Below, in pieces: positions 8,969 through 17,832 of a stretch of 64,000 bases of DNA. Every line of letters begins with the position of its first letter. Positions within the stretch are counted from its first letter, which is position 1. This stretch comes from Rhodococcus sp. B7740 (lineage in GTDB: Bacteria; Actinomycetota; Actinomycetes; Mycobacteriales; Mycobacteriaceae). Made by a program: the position numbers and the translations under genes. The notes under the pieces are model-generated. The model made no database searches. It saw only the letters and a list, made by a program, of their open reading frames with translations, and was not told the origin of the DNA. The stretch spans positions 62,001-126,000 of the forward strand of contig NZ_CP010797.1 in assembly GCF_000954115.1 (NCBI RefSeq), in the 5' to 3' direction.

Positions 8969-10037
8969 CGGCGTTAGCGAGTCATTCAATGAAACTAATC
9001 GCTGACTCTGCTTCAAATCTCTACAAGCTTCGGATCCCACACTGTACTTTCTCCAGGCCTAATTTATGTCAGGTGCCGGTATGGCTGCAGAGGGTTTCAT
9101 TAACGCTGTCCCATTCGGAGCGCACTCAACGGTGACCGGGCTCTTTAGCGTCAGTCAGAATCTCACTCTGAACTGGAGAAGCCTGCGAGTCTTTGCGTCC
9201 ACGCGGCACCCTTTCGTCGCGGTCCAGTCCTTGAGCGGCGCTGGCGTCGCGAACTGCGAACCGCAAGCGCCCGGTAAACCGCCCAGCTTGCGTGGCCCCA
9301 ACTGAGACTAGAAGCGGCTGATCCGACCCCGCGGTCATCGGCAGTCCCTGGGCGGCTACTTGGTCGACGCCCGATGACATCGCTTTGGCAGCGTGATGGG
9401 GGTCGAAAACTACGAGACGAACGAGAAGGCGCTGATGGGGTTGGCCATTTCGACGTTTTCAGTCTGGACATCCGGTCTATGGCTTTCTTGTCGCAATCGG
9501 TGAATGTTCCTCCGGACCGGATGTGCTCGCTGCCGAAGAGAGGCTCCGGAGATCAGCCCGATGGGATCCACGCTCGCCACTTACACCGGATTCTAATGCA
9601 GCGATGCGGTATCGACTGCGTCGGCGCGATCATCTACGTCCTTTCGATCTATGATTGCGCCGCGCAGAGACCGGGTGAAACGCGTTCTTAGCGGCGGTGC
9701 GAGGAAGCTCATGTTTGCCCCTGTCATCGCTGCTTGTTCGAGAGCGTAGATGTGGCCGTGGTCGCGGGCCATCGCACCGATCGCGTCGGCCGCGGTGTGA
9801 TGACAAGCGATGGTGATGACGATGTCGGTGGCATCTGTCCTATGAACCTGAGCCATGCCCCTCGCAGCACAATGGAGTTCGGGCGGGGACCGAGGAGCAG
9901 GTGCCGTGATATAAGATCGGCGCTTGTCGGCAGATGACCGGGGTCAGTGGGGAGTTTCGATGAGCGCCGTCGTCCTCGCCACCAGATGATGTAGCTTGCG
10001 GTGGCGTGCAACCCTTCTTATCTGGAAGGATGAAATT
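8969..10037. other. About 1.07 kb with no convincing gene
   Basis: Several open frames of 70-105 codons occur on both strands (for example 9066-9305 plus, 9374-9691 plus, 9593-9856 minus). They overlap each other, lack clear ribosome-binding sites and have no recognisable domains. The minus-strand frame at 9593-9856 has the most protein-like composition but matches nothing I know. The segment may be decayed mobile DNA within the island. The last part carries the GGAAGGA site for the CHAT gene. Confidence 0.5.
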
Positions 10038-10640
10038 GTGGCCAACCAAACGCTCGATATACAGATACTTAGCTGTGGCGGAATGACCGATCTGATGAGT
10101 GAGCAAGAGGCGACGTTCTTAAACAATTGTTTGCCTCTGTTTCGCAATGAGGTCAGTTTTGGACGGGCGACGCCTAGGGCGCGCACTAGTATGGTCAGGG
10201 CTTACAAACCTGACCACCTGCTCACTGCGGTCGGCGACCACTATGATCTACTCCATCTGATCGCCCACGCAGATCAAACGAGTCTGCAGGTGGGCAAGAA
10301 TCACGTAGATGCGAGTACTCTATATGGGCTCGCATCTCAGGGGAAGAGATTTCCAAAAATTGTAGTCTCGACCGCTTGTAAATTTGACAGCGCGACTTGG
10401 CGAAAGACGCTTGCTGAGTTGGGGGTCGAAATTCTGATCGCGGCCAAGGCTGATGTGACTCCCGCTAATTTAGCGGCATTCGACATGGCGTTCTACTCTG
10501 CGCTCCTATGTCGGGTATATAAAGGAAAGTCTGATATCGAGCGCGCGATCTTGGCGTTCGAGCAGGCCGATTCGTACTATCGATCGATACACGCAATGGG
10601 CGCAACGTTTGCCAAGTTCTCGTGTACGCCTCTGCTCTAG
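10038..10640 (+). CDS. Small CHAT (caspase-like) domain protein
   Basis: A protein of 200 residues from GTG 10038, selected because GGAAGGA lies 7 bp upstream. The middle shows the CHAT peptidase pattern: a hydrophobic strand ending in histidine (LLHLIAHAD, His77), then a strand ending in cysteine (PKIVVSTACKF, Cys114). These would be the catalytic dyad. The C-terminal part (GVEILIAAKADVTPANLAAF, then FYSALL) matches the helix layout of CHAT domains. No repeat or sensor domain is attached, so it would need a partner for activation. CHAT proteases act in several antiviral and cell-death systems (for example with gRAMP/TPR-CHAT), and the location beside an OLD-like nuclease and helicases fits defence. 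The assignment rests on motif reading only. Confidence 0.6.
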   Translation: MANQTLDIQILSCGGMTDLMSEQEATFLNNCLPLFRNEVSFGRATPRARTSMVRAYKPDHLLTAVGDHYDLLHLIAHADQTSLQVGKNHVDASTLYGLASQGKRFPKIVVSTACKFDSATWRKTLAELGVEILIAAKADVTPANLAAFDMAFYSALLCRVYKGKSDIERAILAFEQADSYYRSIHAMGATFAKFSCTPLL

Positions 10641-11138
10641 CTCTATCCAGAGACGTTTCGGATATGGGCGATAGTGGGTTTCGGGTCATGCACGAAAAAA
10701 GACGGAGTAGTGAAGTCATAACGTAGAATTTTAGAATCGGGAGAGGACGTGGGTAGATACTGCGTCCCGGGTTTTGTCTGTTGTTGAGATTTTACAGGTC
10801 GATGCATACACTGGTAACGCCTAATTGAACTGTCGTTGACGGCTTCTTGTGGCTCGGTCGGATTTCGGTGTTCAAGTGAAAAGGTGGAACGGTGATTGCA
10901 GTTTTCCTCAGCCTTGGGATCCGATCGACCTGCCGGGGATTAGTCTACGAGATCTCGACAATCTCTTCAGTATCCGCGCTCGTGCCGATCTAACTATATC
11001 GGAGGCGAGCGTAGGATGTTCACTCGTCAGCCGGTTGCTGCTTAAAATTGTATCGTTAAGACTTGGTCATTCTTGGGTAGGAATGTAAAATGTACTTGAT
11101 TGCGCTGCGCAGTTATTTAGCCTTTCGATTTTTAATGT
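10641..11138. other. About 500 bp A+T-rich spacer at the island edge
   Basis: I see no gene that can be supported. A GTG-started frame (10849-11088 plus, 79 codons, MARSDFGVQVKRW...) is open but lacks a ribosome-binding site and known domain. The stretch separates the defence-like island from the ABC importer operon, whose last gene ends at 11139. No attachment site or tRNA is visible. Confidence 0.5.
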
Positions 11139-11960
11139 TCACCGACCACCGTATTTCGAGTTGATGCGAGTTTCCAACCACTGCAGGGCGATGGTGGGCG
11201 GCAGTGCCATCACGAGGATCAATACAACCGTGCCCATGATGTTTTCCATCCGTACCAGGCTGACGTTGCGCAGAAGTTCGTATCCGATGCCGCTGGAGGA
11301 CGAGAACATCTCGGCCAGAAGCAGACCCAGGAATGCCAGGCCGAACGTCATGCGCATTCCCGTCGCCAATGCCGGGAGCACTGCGGGGATGACTATCTGA
11401 CGGATCAACCTGGGCCAGCTCACCTGCAATGATGCCGCCATCTTGAGGTGGATTCGTTGGACCGATGCGGTGGCCTCGATGGCGACGAGGAACATCGGGA
11501 TGAAGGCGGCGTAGAAGGAGAAGCCGAATCGGCTCAGTGCACCGATCCCGAGGAAGGACAGAAAGATCGGGTACAGCACGATTTTCGGGATGCTGTTGAT
11601 CGAGTAGACGATCGGGGCGATGGTTCGGGTCCAGAACGGACTCAGTCCCAGCGTCAGACCCAGCAGGGAACCCACGACGGTGCTGGCGAGGAACGCGAGC
11701 ACGAGGATGCGGAGCGAATCACCGACGTTGGCTCGGAAGTCTGCCTTGCCCAGGTCGTCGGCGAGTGAGGCCATGGCCTCGGCGGGCGTCGGGAAGATGA
11801 GACTGTCGACGAGGACGGCCGCGACCCACCAGATCAGGACCGCGACGATGGCCACGACGACGGGAGGGAGGAACCGTCGGGCGTTGGTGCGGCCCGCGGA
11901 CGATGTCACCTTCGGGGGAGTGGTGGGGACGGTGGCTACTCTGTCCAAGGTGCTGCTCAT
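11139..11960 (-). CDS. ABC transporter permease (SsuC/TauC-type, BPD_transp_1)
   Basis: A protein of 273 residues from ATG 11960, which overlaps the upstream permease stop as TGATG. It has about six membrane-spanning segments and the EAA-type cytoplasmic loop (AASLQVSWPRLIRQIVIPAV) that contacts the ATPase. The family takes up sulfonates, nitrate, pyrimidine precursors, riboflavin and similar small molecules. It is the fourth and last gene of the lipoprotein-ATPase-permease-permease operon. With two different permeases encoded, the channel is probably a heterodimer. The substrate is unknown; the hydantoinase and amidase genes nearby suggest an amide or imide. Confidence 0.9.
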   Translation of the reverse strand: MSSTLDRVATVPTTPPKVTSSAGRTNARRFLPPVVVAIVAVLIWWVAAVLVDSLIFPTPAEAMASLADDLGKADFRANVGDSLRILVLAFLASTVVGSLLGLTLGLSPFWTRTIAPIVYSINSIPKIVLYPIFLSFLGIGALSRFGFSFYAAFIPMFLVAIEATASVQRIHLKMAASLQVSWPRLIRQIVIPAVLPALATGMRMTFGLAFLGLLLAEMFSSSSGIGYELLRNVSLVRMENIMGTVVLILVMALPPTIALQWLETRINSKYGGR

Positions 11961-12784
11961 CAGCGGCGCCTCCAATCGAATCGGTTGAGCGCGAGCGAGA
12001 TCAGCGAGGTCGAGAGCAGAGCGATCGCCGCCACGATGAGGATTCCGGCGTACATGTCGGCGATGTCGAACCCGTCGTAGGCGATCGAGATGAAGTGCCC
12101 GAGTCCTTGCGTCGAGAGGATGAACTCACTGGCCAACACCGAGATGACGGCGTACGAGAGCCCGAGTTTGAGTCCGGTCACGATGCTCGGAAGGGCATAC
12201 GGAAGCAGCACCGATCGGAAGTACTGCCACCGCGTGAGCATCAGTGTGGTTCCGAGCTTGGTGACGATCGGCGATACCGAGTTGAAGCCGGTGCGTGCGT
12301 TCAACGCGACCACACCGAACGCGAAGATGGTGGACAGAATGGCGATCGGGGCGACGCCGGCACCGAACAGCACGACCATGATGGGGTAGAGCGCAAACGT
12401 CGGGACGGCATAGTAGACGTTGAGGTACGGCTGAAACGCCCTGTCCCACAACTCGTACCGCCACAGAACGTAGGCGGCAGCGACGCCGAGTACGGAACTC
12501 AGCACGAAGGCGAGGACGATGATCCCCAGCGTTCGGCCCAACTCGTCGATCAGGAAGTCCGGGTCGGTCAGCAGGCTCAGCGCCGTCGAGACCATGTCGG
12601 TCACCGGAACGATGTCGAGCGGTGAGGCGAAGAATCTGGCCGCGATGTCGATGGCCACCAGTGCCGCGACGAGAATCAGTACGGTCCATCCCCATGCCGG
12701 GAGACCGAGTTGGGTAGCGGGGGCAGGCCGGATGTATCCCGGAACTACGGAGGTGCGCGTGCTCTCGCGCGTGGGCGCACTCAT
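11960..12784 (-). CDS. ABC transporter permease (SsuC/TauC-type)
   Basis: A protein of 274 residues from ATG 12784 (MSAPTRESTR), overlapping the ATPase stop as ATGA. A longer open frame to 13123 only shadows the ATPase gene. After a ~35-residue cytoplasmic N-terminus it has a first hydrophobic helix (TVLILVAALVAIDIAA) and five further membrane segments. The EAA-like loop reads TLMLTRWQYFRSVLLPYALP. It pairs with the following permease to form the inner-membrane pore of the importer. Confidence 0.9.
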   Translation of the reverse strand: MSAPTRESTRTSVVPGYIRPAPATQLGLPAWGWTVLILVAALVAIDIAARFFASPLDIVPVTDMVSTALSLLTDPDFLIDELGRTLGIIVLAFVLSSVLGVAAAYVLWRYELWDRAFQPYLNVYYAVPTFALYPIMVVLFGAGVAPIAILSTIFAFGVVALNARTGFNSVSPIVTKLGTTLMLTRWQYFRSVLLPYALPSIVTGLKLGLSYAVISVLASEFILSTQGLGHFISIAYDGFDIADMYAGILIVAAIALLSTSLISLALNRFDWRRR

Positions 12785-13590
12785 GGTTCGATGCTCATCG
12801 TCTTCTTGGCCTCGTCGCGCAGACTGGACCAGATACGTTCGTGCAGAGCCGTCGCCGCCGGGCTCGCGAGAACGTCTTCGGAGCGTGGGCGGGGCAGGTC
12901 GATCTCCATCTCGTCGATGAAGCGTCCCGGCCGCGCGCTCATCACCAGAACGCGATGGGACAGCAGGACCGCTTCCTGGATGCTGTGGGTGATGAACAGG
13001 ACTCCACACGTGAGCTTTTCGACGATTTTCAGGAGCTCGTACGACATCACGAGTCGCGTCTGCTCGTCGAGTGCGCCGAACGGCTCGTCCGCGAGAATGA
13101 GGTCGGGCTCCATGGACAGGCACCGCGCGATGGCAACACGCTGACGCATACCACCGGACAATTGGGTGGGGTAGTGGTCGCCGAACTTGCTCAGCCCCAC
13201 GGTGTTCAGCAGCTCGTCGGCACGAGCTCGTCTCTCCCGCTTGCCGACACCCCGAACTTCGAGAGCGAACGCGACGTTGTCACGGACGGTCCGCCAGGGC
13301 AGCGTCGCCGATTCCTGGAAGATCACCGCAGTCTTGGACCGAGGGCCGGTCAGTGGTTGGCCGTCGACGTGCACGGTGCCGCCGTCGTGATCCTGAAGTC
13401 CGGCGAACACCTCGAGCAGAGTGGACTTGCCACAGCCACTGGGCCCGACGACGGAGACGAATTCGCCCCGGTCGATGGACAAGTCGATCTCCTGCAAGGC
13501 GGTGACCTCACCGAATCGTCGGGAGACCGAGGATGCAACGGCGATGGCGGAGGTGGTGTCGGGTCGGGGTCGAGTCGCTGCGTGAGTCAC
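12781..13590 (-). CDS. ABC transporter ATP-binding protein (SsuB/TauB-type)
   Basis: A protein of 269 residues with a complete nucleotide-binding domain: Walker A GPSGCGKST, Q-loop VIFQESATLPW, signature LSGGMRQRVAIAR, Walker B LILADEPFGALD, H-loop FITHSIQEAV. It powers uptake by the two permeases encoded downstream. The start ATG 13590 lies 30 bp after the stop of the lipoprotein gene, and its own stop overlaps the next gene by 4 bp. The operon is probably controlled through the palindrome at 14739-14755. Confidence 0.95.
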   Translation of the reverse strand: MTHAATRPRPDTTSAIAVASSVSRRFGEVTALQEIDLSIDRGEFVSVVGPSGCGKSTLLEVFAGLQDHDGGTVHVDGQPLTGPRSKTAVIFQESATLPWRTVRDNVAFALEVRGVGKRERRARADELLNTVGLSKFGDHYPTQLSGGMRQRVAIARCLSMEPDLILADEPFGALDEQTRLVMSYELLKIVEKLTCGVLFITHSIQEAVLLSHRVLVMSARPGRFIDEMEIDLPRPRSEDVLASPAATALHERIWSSLRDEAKKTMSIEP

Positions 13591-13620
13591 GTCGCTACCT
13601 TCTGGTGGGGGGATTTGATG

Positions 13621-14637
13621 TCAAGAGTCGCAGTCACCGGGCAAGTCGTCTGCGACCCCCTCGGCGAGGAATTCCGGGTCGAACAGGGTGCAGAAATCGG
13701 GTTCGCGATCGCTACCCGACGCTTCGACACCGTCCTGCGCGGACAGGACGGATGCGGGATCGAACCCGCCGCCCCACGTGCCGACCGAGGATGCACGCTT
13801 GACCACCGCGGTGGCCGATTCCACGTCGAACCCGGTGTAGTTCGCGTAGATCCGCGCGGCTGCGACGGGATCGGCCTCGATCGATGCCACCGCCTCGGTG
13901 TAGCCGGCGTTGATCGCGCGCACGACGCCGGGGTTGCTTGCGGCGTAGTCCTTGGTCGTGGTGATCGTCGACTGCAGGAACCGCGACATGTAGTCGGGAC
14001 TACTGACGATCAGCTTGAAATCCTCGGGTCGCTGTTCGGCGACGATCGAGGGGACGAGGGCGATGTCGACGTTGCCGGCTTCGAGTAGTGCGAAGCCTTC
14101 ACCGATTCCGCCGGAGGCAACCCGCTCGATCTGGCTCGGGTCGACGCCCGCGAGAGAGGGAATGAGGCGGGTGAGGGCGTCGGAGGCCGAGTTGGGGCGG
14201 GTGTAGGCCCACCGGCGGACGTCCTCGATGGAGTTGATGTTGGGGTTCGAGGCGAGCGCATAAAAATTCATCGGGTACGGCCCCTGAGTGCCACCGCCGA
14301 CGATGCGCAGTTCGGAGCCGGCCGCGTCCGCCTGCACGATCGACGGGTAGCTGACCTCACCGATGGGGATGTTGCCGTCTAGCAGCGTGCGCATGGTCGC
14401 GCTGCCGCCCTTACCCGGCACGATGTTCTCCACGATCACACCGTGCTTCTCGAACAGTCCCTGCTTCTGCGCGACAAGCCAAGGGATGCTGTAGATTTCG
14501 GCCGCTGCCGAGACGGTGACGTCGATCGTGACCGGGTTGGCAGGGTCCGCGTCGGGGCCGGGATTCGATCCGCACGCCACCAGCGCGCCCGACAGCGCCG
14601 CAGCTGTCATGATCGAGGTGATTCGGCGTAAATGCAT
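13621..14637 (-). CDS. ABC importer substrate-binding lipoprotein (NMT1/SsuA-like)
   Basis: A protein of 338 residues. A lipoprotein signal (MHLRRITSIM, then hydrophobic AAALSGALVAC) ends in a lipobox, so the mature protein should be anchored at the outer face of the membrane through Cys22. The fold is that of NMT1/ThiY/SsuA periplasmic-type binding proteins (IPWLVAQKQGLFEKHGV near residues 52-68, then LLDGNIPIGEVSYPSIV). It presents the substrate to the permeases. It is first in its operon, about 100 bp downstream of a palindrome identical in its arms to one before the CoA-pathway operon. Substrate specificity is not evident. Confidence 0.92.
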   Translation of the reverse strand: MHLRRITSIMTAAALSGALVACGSNPGPDADPANPVTIDVTVSAAAEIYSIPWLVAQKQGLFEKHGVIVENIVPGKGGSATMRTLLDGNIPIGEVSYPSIVQADAAGSELRIVGGGTQGPYPMNFYALASNPNINSIEDVRRWAYTRPNSASDALTRLIPSLAGVDPSQIERVASGGIGEGFALLEAGNVDIALVPSIVAEQRPEDFKLIVSSPDYMSRFLQSTITTTKDYAASNPGVVRAINAGYTEAVASIEADPVAAARIYANYTGFDVESATAVVKRASSVGTWGGGFDPASVLSAQDGVEASGSDREPDFCTLFDPEFLAEGVADDLPGDCDS

Positions 14638-14738
14638 CTGCGTCCTCGCTTACTGATCGGCGTGACGATGCCGAAGTGGGAGTGTCGGCTGTCGCACGCC
14701 CACCCGTGGTGAGACGTACGTAACAGCTGGCTCCTAGC

Positions 14739-14755
14739 TAAACATAAGATGTTTA
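14739..14755. promoter_or_regulatory. 17-bp palindromic operator before the ABC importer operon
   Basis: TAAACAT-AAG-ATGTTTA is a perfect 7-bp dyad with a 3-bp centre. The same arms occur at 21030-21046 before the MaoC operon. The size and A+T-rich arms fit a FadR-subfamily GntR operator, and the gene for such a regulator lies at 20224-20958. It is ~100 bp upstream of the lipoprotein start. Regulator assignment is inferred. Confidence 0.75.
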
Positions 14756-14811
14756 GGGCGTCAAGACGAGGTAAATCGAGACAAATAGCGAATAGGCTTT
14801 GCCGAATGTCG

Positions 14812-16019
14812 TTAAAGATCTGATGTATGCGGCGGTTTCGCTCGATGCCAGCTGGTCGTCGACTGATAGTGCTCGCCCAGGTCGAACAAGGCACCCTCAC
14901 GGTGCGCCGCAGCGGTGAGTTGCGCTCCCACCGGCATGCCCGAGGCCGGGTGGAAGCCGACCGGCAGAGCCAGCGTCGGGCCGTCGTGCAACGACCACGG
15001 GTATGTGAACTGTCCCATCCGTCGCGAGAGAGCGACCACGTCGTCGCCTCCGTCCCTCGGGGAACATCGACCGGCATTGCCGGGGTCAGCACCACGTCCA
15101 CTGCATCGAACGTGGCGGTCATCGCCCCGAGGAATCGTTCGCGGCCACCGAATGCACGGGCACGGTCGGACTCGGAGATGTTCAGCCCCAGCGCTATTCG
15201 CTCGTAGGTCGCGGGTTGGAAGCGGGAAGGCTCGGTGTCGAGCCGGTGCCGATGGCAGCGAGCGAGGTCGCTGTAGACGATCGTGTAGACGATGTCCTGA
15301 GCATCGGCTGCATGCCCCAGTTCGATGGGGACGATCTCGTACCCCAGGTCGGCGAACGTGCCCACGGCACGCGCGACGGTCTGCGCGACGCCGGGGTCCA
15401 CGTCGGCGGTGAGGAACACGCTGGGCACCCCGATGCGTGTCACAGCCAGCGATTCGGACGGGCTGGAGGACAGGACGTCGAACAGAGCCCTGACCTCTAC
15501 GACCGACCGCGCCATCGGGCCGACGGTGTCGAACTGCTCGCTCACCGGAAACACACCGTCGTTGCTGATCGATCCCCAACTCGGCCGCAGACCGGTGATT
15601 CCGCACGCCGCGGAGGGGAGGCGCACCGACCCGCCGGTGTCGGTGCCCAGGGACCCGTCGACCGATCCGGCGGCCACGGCAATCCCTGAGCCGCCACTCG
15701 ATCCGCCGGGCACCCGAGTGCGATCCCAGGGGTTGAACGACGGCCCGGCGGCCGAGTTCTGCGAGGTGACGCCGACGGCGAACTCCGCCATGTTCAGTTT
15801 CGCGACCACCGACCCGCCTGCGTACCGCAGGCGGGTGACTACCTCGGCATCAGCGTCGGCGATGTTGCCTGCGAGGAACTCCGACGCGCAGCTGGTCTCG
15901 ACACCGGCCACGTCGATGTTGTCCTTGACGCCGATGCGTAGGCCGGACAGGGGCCCCGGGGTGTCGTTCCGGTCGTTGATCCACCGCACGACACCGCCGA
16001 AGGTCCCGTCCTCGGTCAG
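14812..16019 (-). pseudogene. Amidase (amidase signature family), frameshifted
   Basis: The amidase-signature residues are present in the 5' part: Lys in GVKDNID, the first serine in PGGSSGGSG, and the second in GTDTGGSVRLP. Around 15030-15050 the reading frame slips by one base. The C-terminal continuation (MGQFTYPWSLHDGPTLALPV ...) runs in the neighbouring frame to a stop at 14812. Restoring one G in the GAGG run near the junction would rejoin the frames. Restored length would be about 400 residues. The start is uncertain: a CTG at 16019 overlaps the hyuB stop and has GGGAG upstream, and ATG 16070 or GTG 15989 are alternatives. The enzyme would hydrolyse an amide, possibly the product of HyuAB. 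It is either a decaying gene or a sequencing error. Confidence 0.8.
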
Positions 16020-17832
16020 GCCGCGCTCCCGGCGCGCAGCTCGGCCGTCGCGTCCTCGTCGACCGTCCACGAATCGGTGTTCACGACCACACCGTAGTCG
16101 CGTCGAGCATCGTCCTCGGTGAGGTACTCGTCCCAGACGTCGCTGAGCACCTGGAAGGGATCGCGCTCGAACGGGTTTCCGAAGCCACCGCCCGAGGGCA
16201 GCTTGATCTCCAGCGTCTCACCGGAACGAATCGTCTCCTGAGTCACTTTGGAGTACAACACTTCCTCGCGGTCGGTGCCGGCGTTCCTGGTGAACGAGCC
16301 GGACACACCGTCGTGGCCACCGAGCGCACCGGCCGGGGGATCCGATCGGTTGTCGGCCTCGGAACCGAGGAACGTATCGGTCTCCATCAACCACTTACGC
16401 ACACTGCCGATACCGCCGCGCCACTTGCCCGGCGCTGGAGCTTCGTCGCGCAATTCGTAGCGCAACGCGCGCATGGCGTGATTGAGTTCGAGTTCCTCGA
16501 TCGGGTTGTTGCGGGTGTTGGCCATCAGGGCATCGACGGCATCCATCCCGTCCTTGCCGTTGCGGCCGCCGTACGATCCCTCGTTGATCTCGATGTAGAC
16601 CCAATAGGATTCGCCGTCCGGCGCGATGCCGGAGTAGGCGATGGCGCACAGCGCGGCGGACGACCCCGCGATGGCGTGATCCGGAAGCACCGGGGCCAGA
16701 GCCAGATTGATCGAGTCGAACACTCGGTTGACCTGAGAGAACCGCGCAAAGCACGACGCGGGGAAGTCCGGATTGAAGATCGTTCCCTCGGGGCATAGGC
16801 CTTGACGGGCCGGAAGCACCCGTCGTTCTGGGGAACGAACTCCTCGGTCAGGTCCTCGTCGAGCAGAATCGTCCGAATGGCCGAGACGGCCACCGGCAGA
16901 ACCGAACCCTCGAAGGGGACGTTGAATGCGGTCGGCACCTGGCTGTTCGAGCCGGTGAGGTCGATGAGAATGTCCTCGCCCTCGACCTGCACCCGCACGG
17001 CCACCTTCAACGGCTCGCCGCGGTTCTTGCCATCGTCGTCGAGGTATCCGATGGGGGCGGTGTAGCTGCCGTCCGGAATCTCGCGAATCTTGTTGCGCAG
17101 CATGGACTCGGAGTAGTCCATCCACCGCTCACCCGCACTCATGACGGTATCGAGGCCGTACTTCTCGAGCAGTTCGGTGAATCGCTTCTCGCCGATGCGC
17201 GAGCAGGCGATCAACGCTTCGAGGTCGCCGCGGTTCTGCTCGGGGGTCCGGACGTTGTCGAGGATGTGCTGAATGAGGTAGTCGTTGCGGACTCCGGCCT
17301 CGTAGATCTTCATCGAGTCCATCAGCTTGCCCTCGGCCCAGACGTCGACGACGTCCATGCACAGGCCGGGGAAGTTGCCGCCGACATCGGACACGTGCCC
17401 GGTGCATCCGGCGAAGCCGATGTGTTCGCCCTGCCAGAAGATAGGGATGATCACGCCGTAATCGGGGGAGTGCGCCGCTCCGTGGTACGGATGGTTGTGC
17501 AGCACCACGTCACCGGGCTTGTACGTTCCGGCCAGGCGACGGTTGACGCCCTTGATGTACGCCGGGATCGAACCGCAGTGCATCGGAGTCGAATCCGACT
17601 CGCACAACTCGCGTCCGTTGATGTCGAAGATGCCCGCGCCGAGGTCCTCGGACTCGCGGATGAGCGAGGAGTACGCCATCCGGTAGAGCACCTGGGCCAT
17701 CTCCTTGGCCATCGACTGCAGTGCTCCGCCGATGACGCGCAGTGTGATGGGGTCGACCTCGACGTCGTTCCAGGTTCGAGTGGACTCGCCCGCCAGTGAC
17801 ACTCCGGTGGTGGGCATCAGCGCCTTGCTCAT
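16016..17832 (-). pseudogene. Hydantoinase/oxoprolinase subunit B (HyuB), frameshifted
   Basis: The gene starts at ATG 17832 (MSKALMPTTG), overlapping the hyuA stop as ATGA. It runs in one frame through the HyuB core (VDPITLRVIGGALQSMAKEM, HNHPYHGAAHSPDYGV, CTGHVSDVGG) to VKAYAP near 16787. It then continues in the next frame (EGTIFNPDFPASCFARFSQV ...) to 16016. The break falls in a run of four C; a fifth would restore APEG and a 605-residue protein of normal family length. HyuB works with HyuA in ATP-dependent opening of hydantoin-, oxoproline- or imide-type rings. The indel in a homopolymer makes a sequencing error as likely as real inactivation. Confidence 0.85.

Noticed and set aside
9396-9510. 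A 35-codon plus-strand frame with a hydrophobic stretch (MGLAISTFSVWTSGLWL)
   Set aside because: It could be a small membrane peptide, but there is no ribosome-binding site and its length is within chance expectation.
9593-9856. An 87-codon minus-strand frame in the island gap
   Set aside because: It has protein-like composition in part but no ribosome-binding site, no known domain and overlap with other frames. It is noted in the gap entry only.
12841-14088. A 415-codon open frame on the plus strand
   Set aside because: It is antisense to the ABC ATPase and lipoprotein genes, whose motifs are complete. Long antisense frames are expected in high-G+C DNA.
16016-17832. Programmed -1 frameshifting in hyuB
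   Set aside because: There is no clear slippery heptamer. The break sits in a C run and removes a conserved region unless one base is added, so an indel or sequencing error is the simpler explanation.
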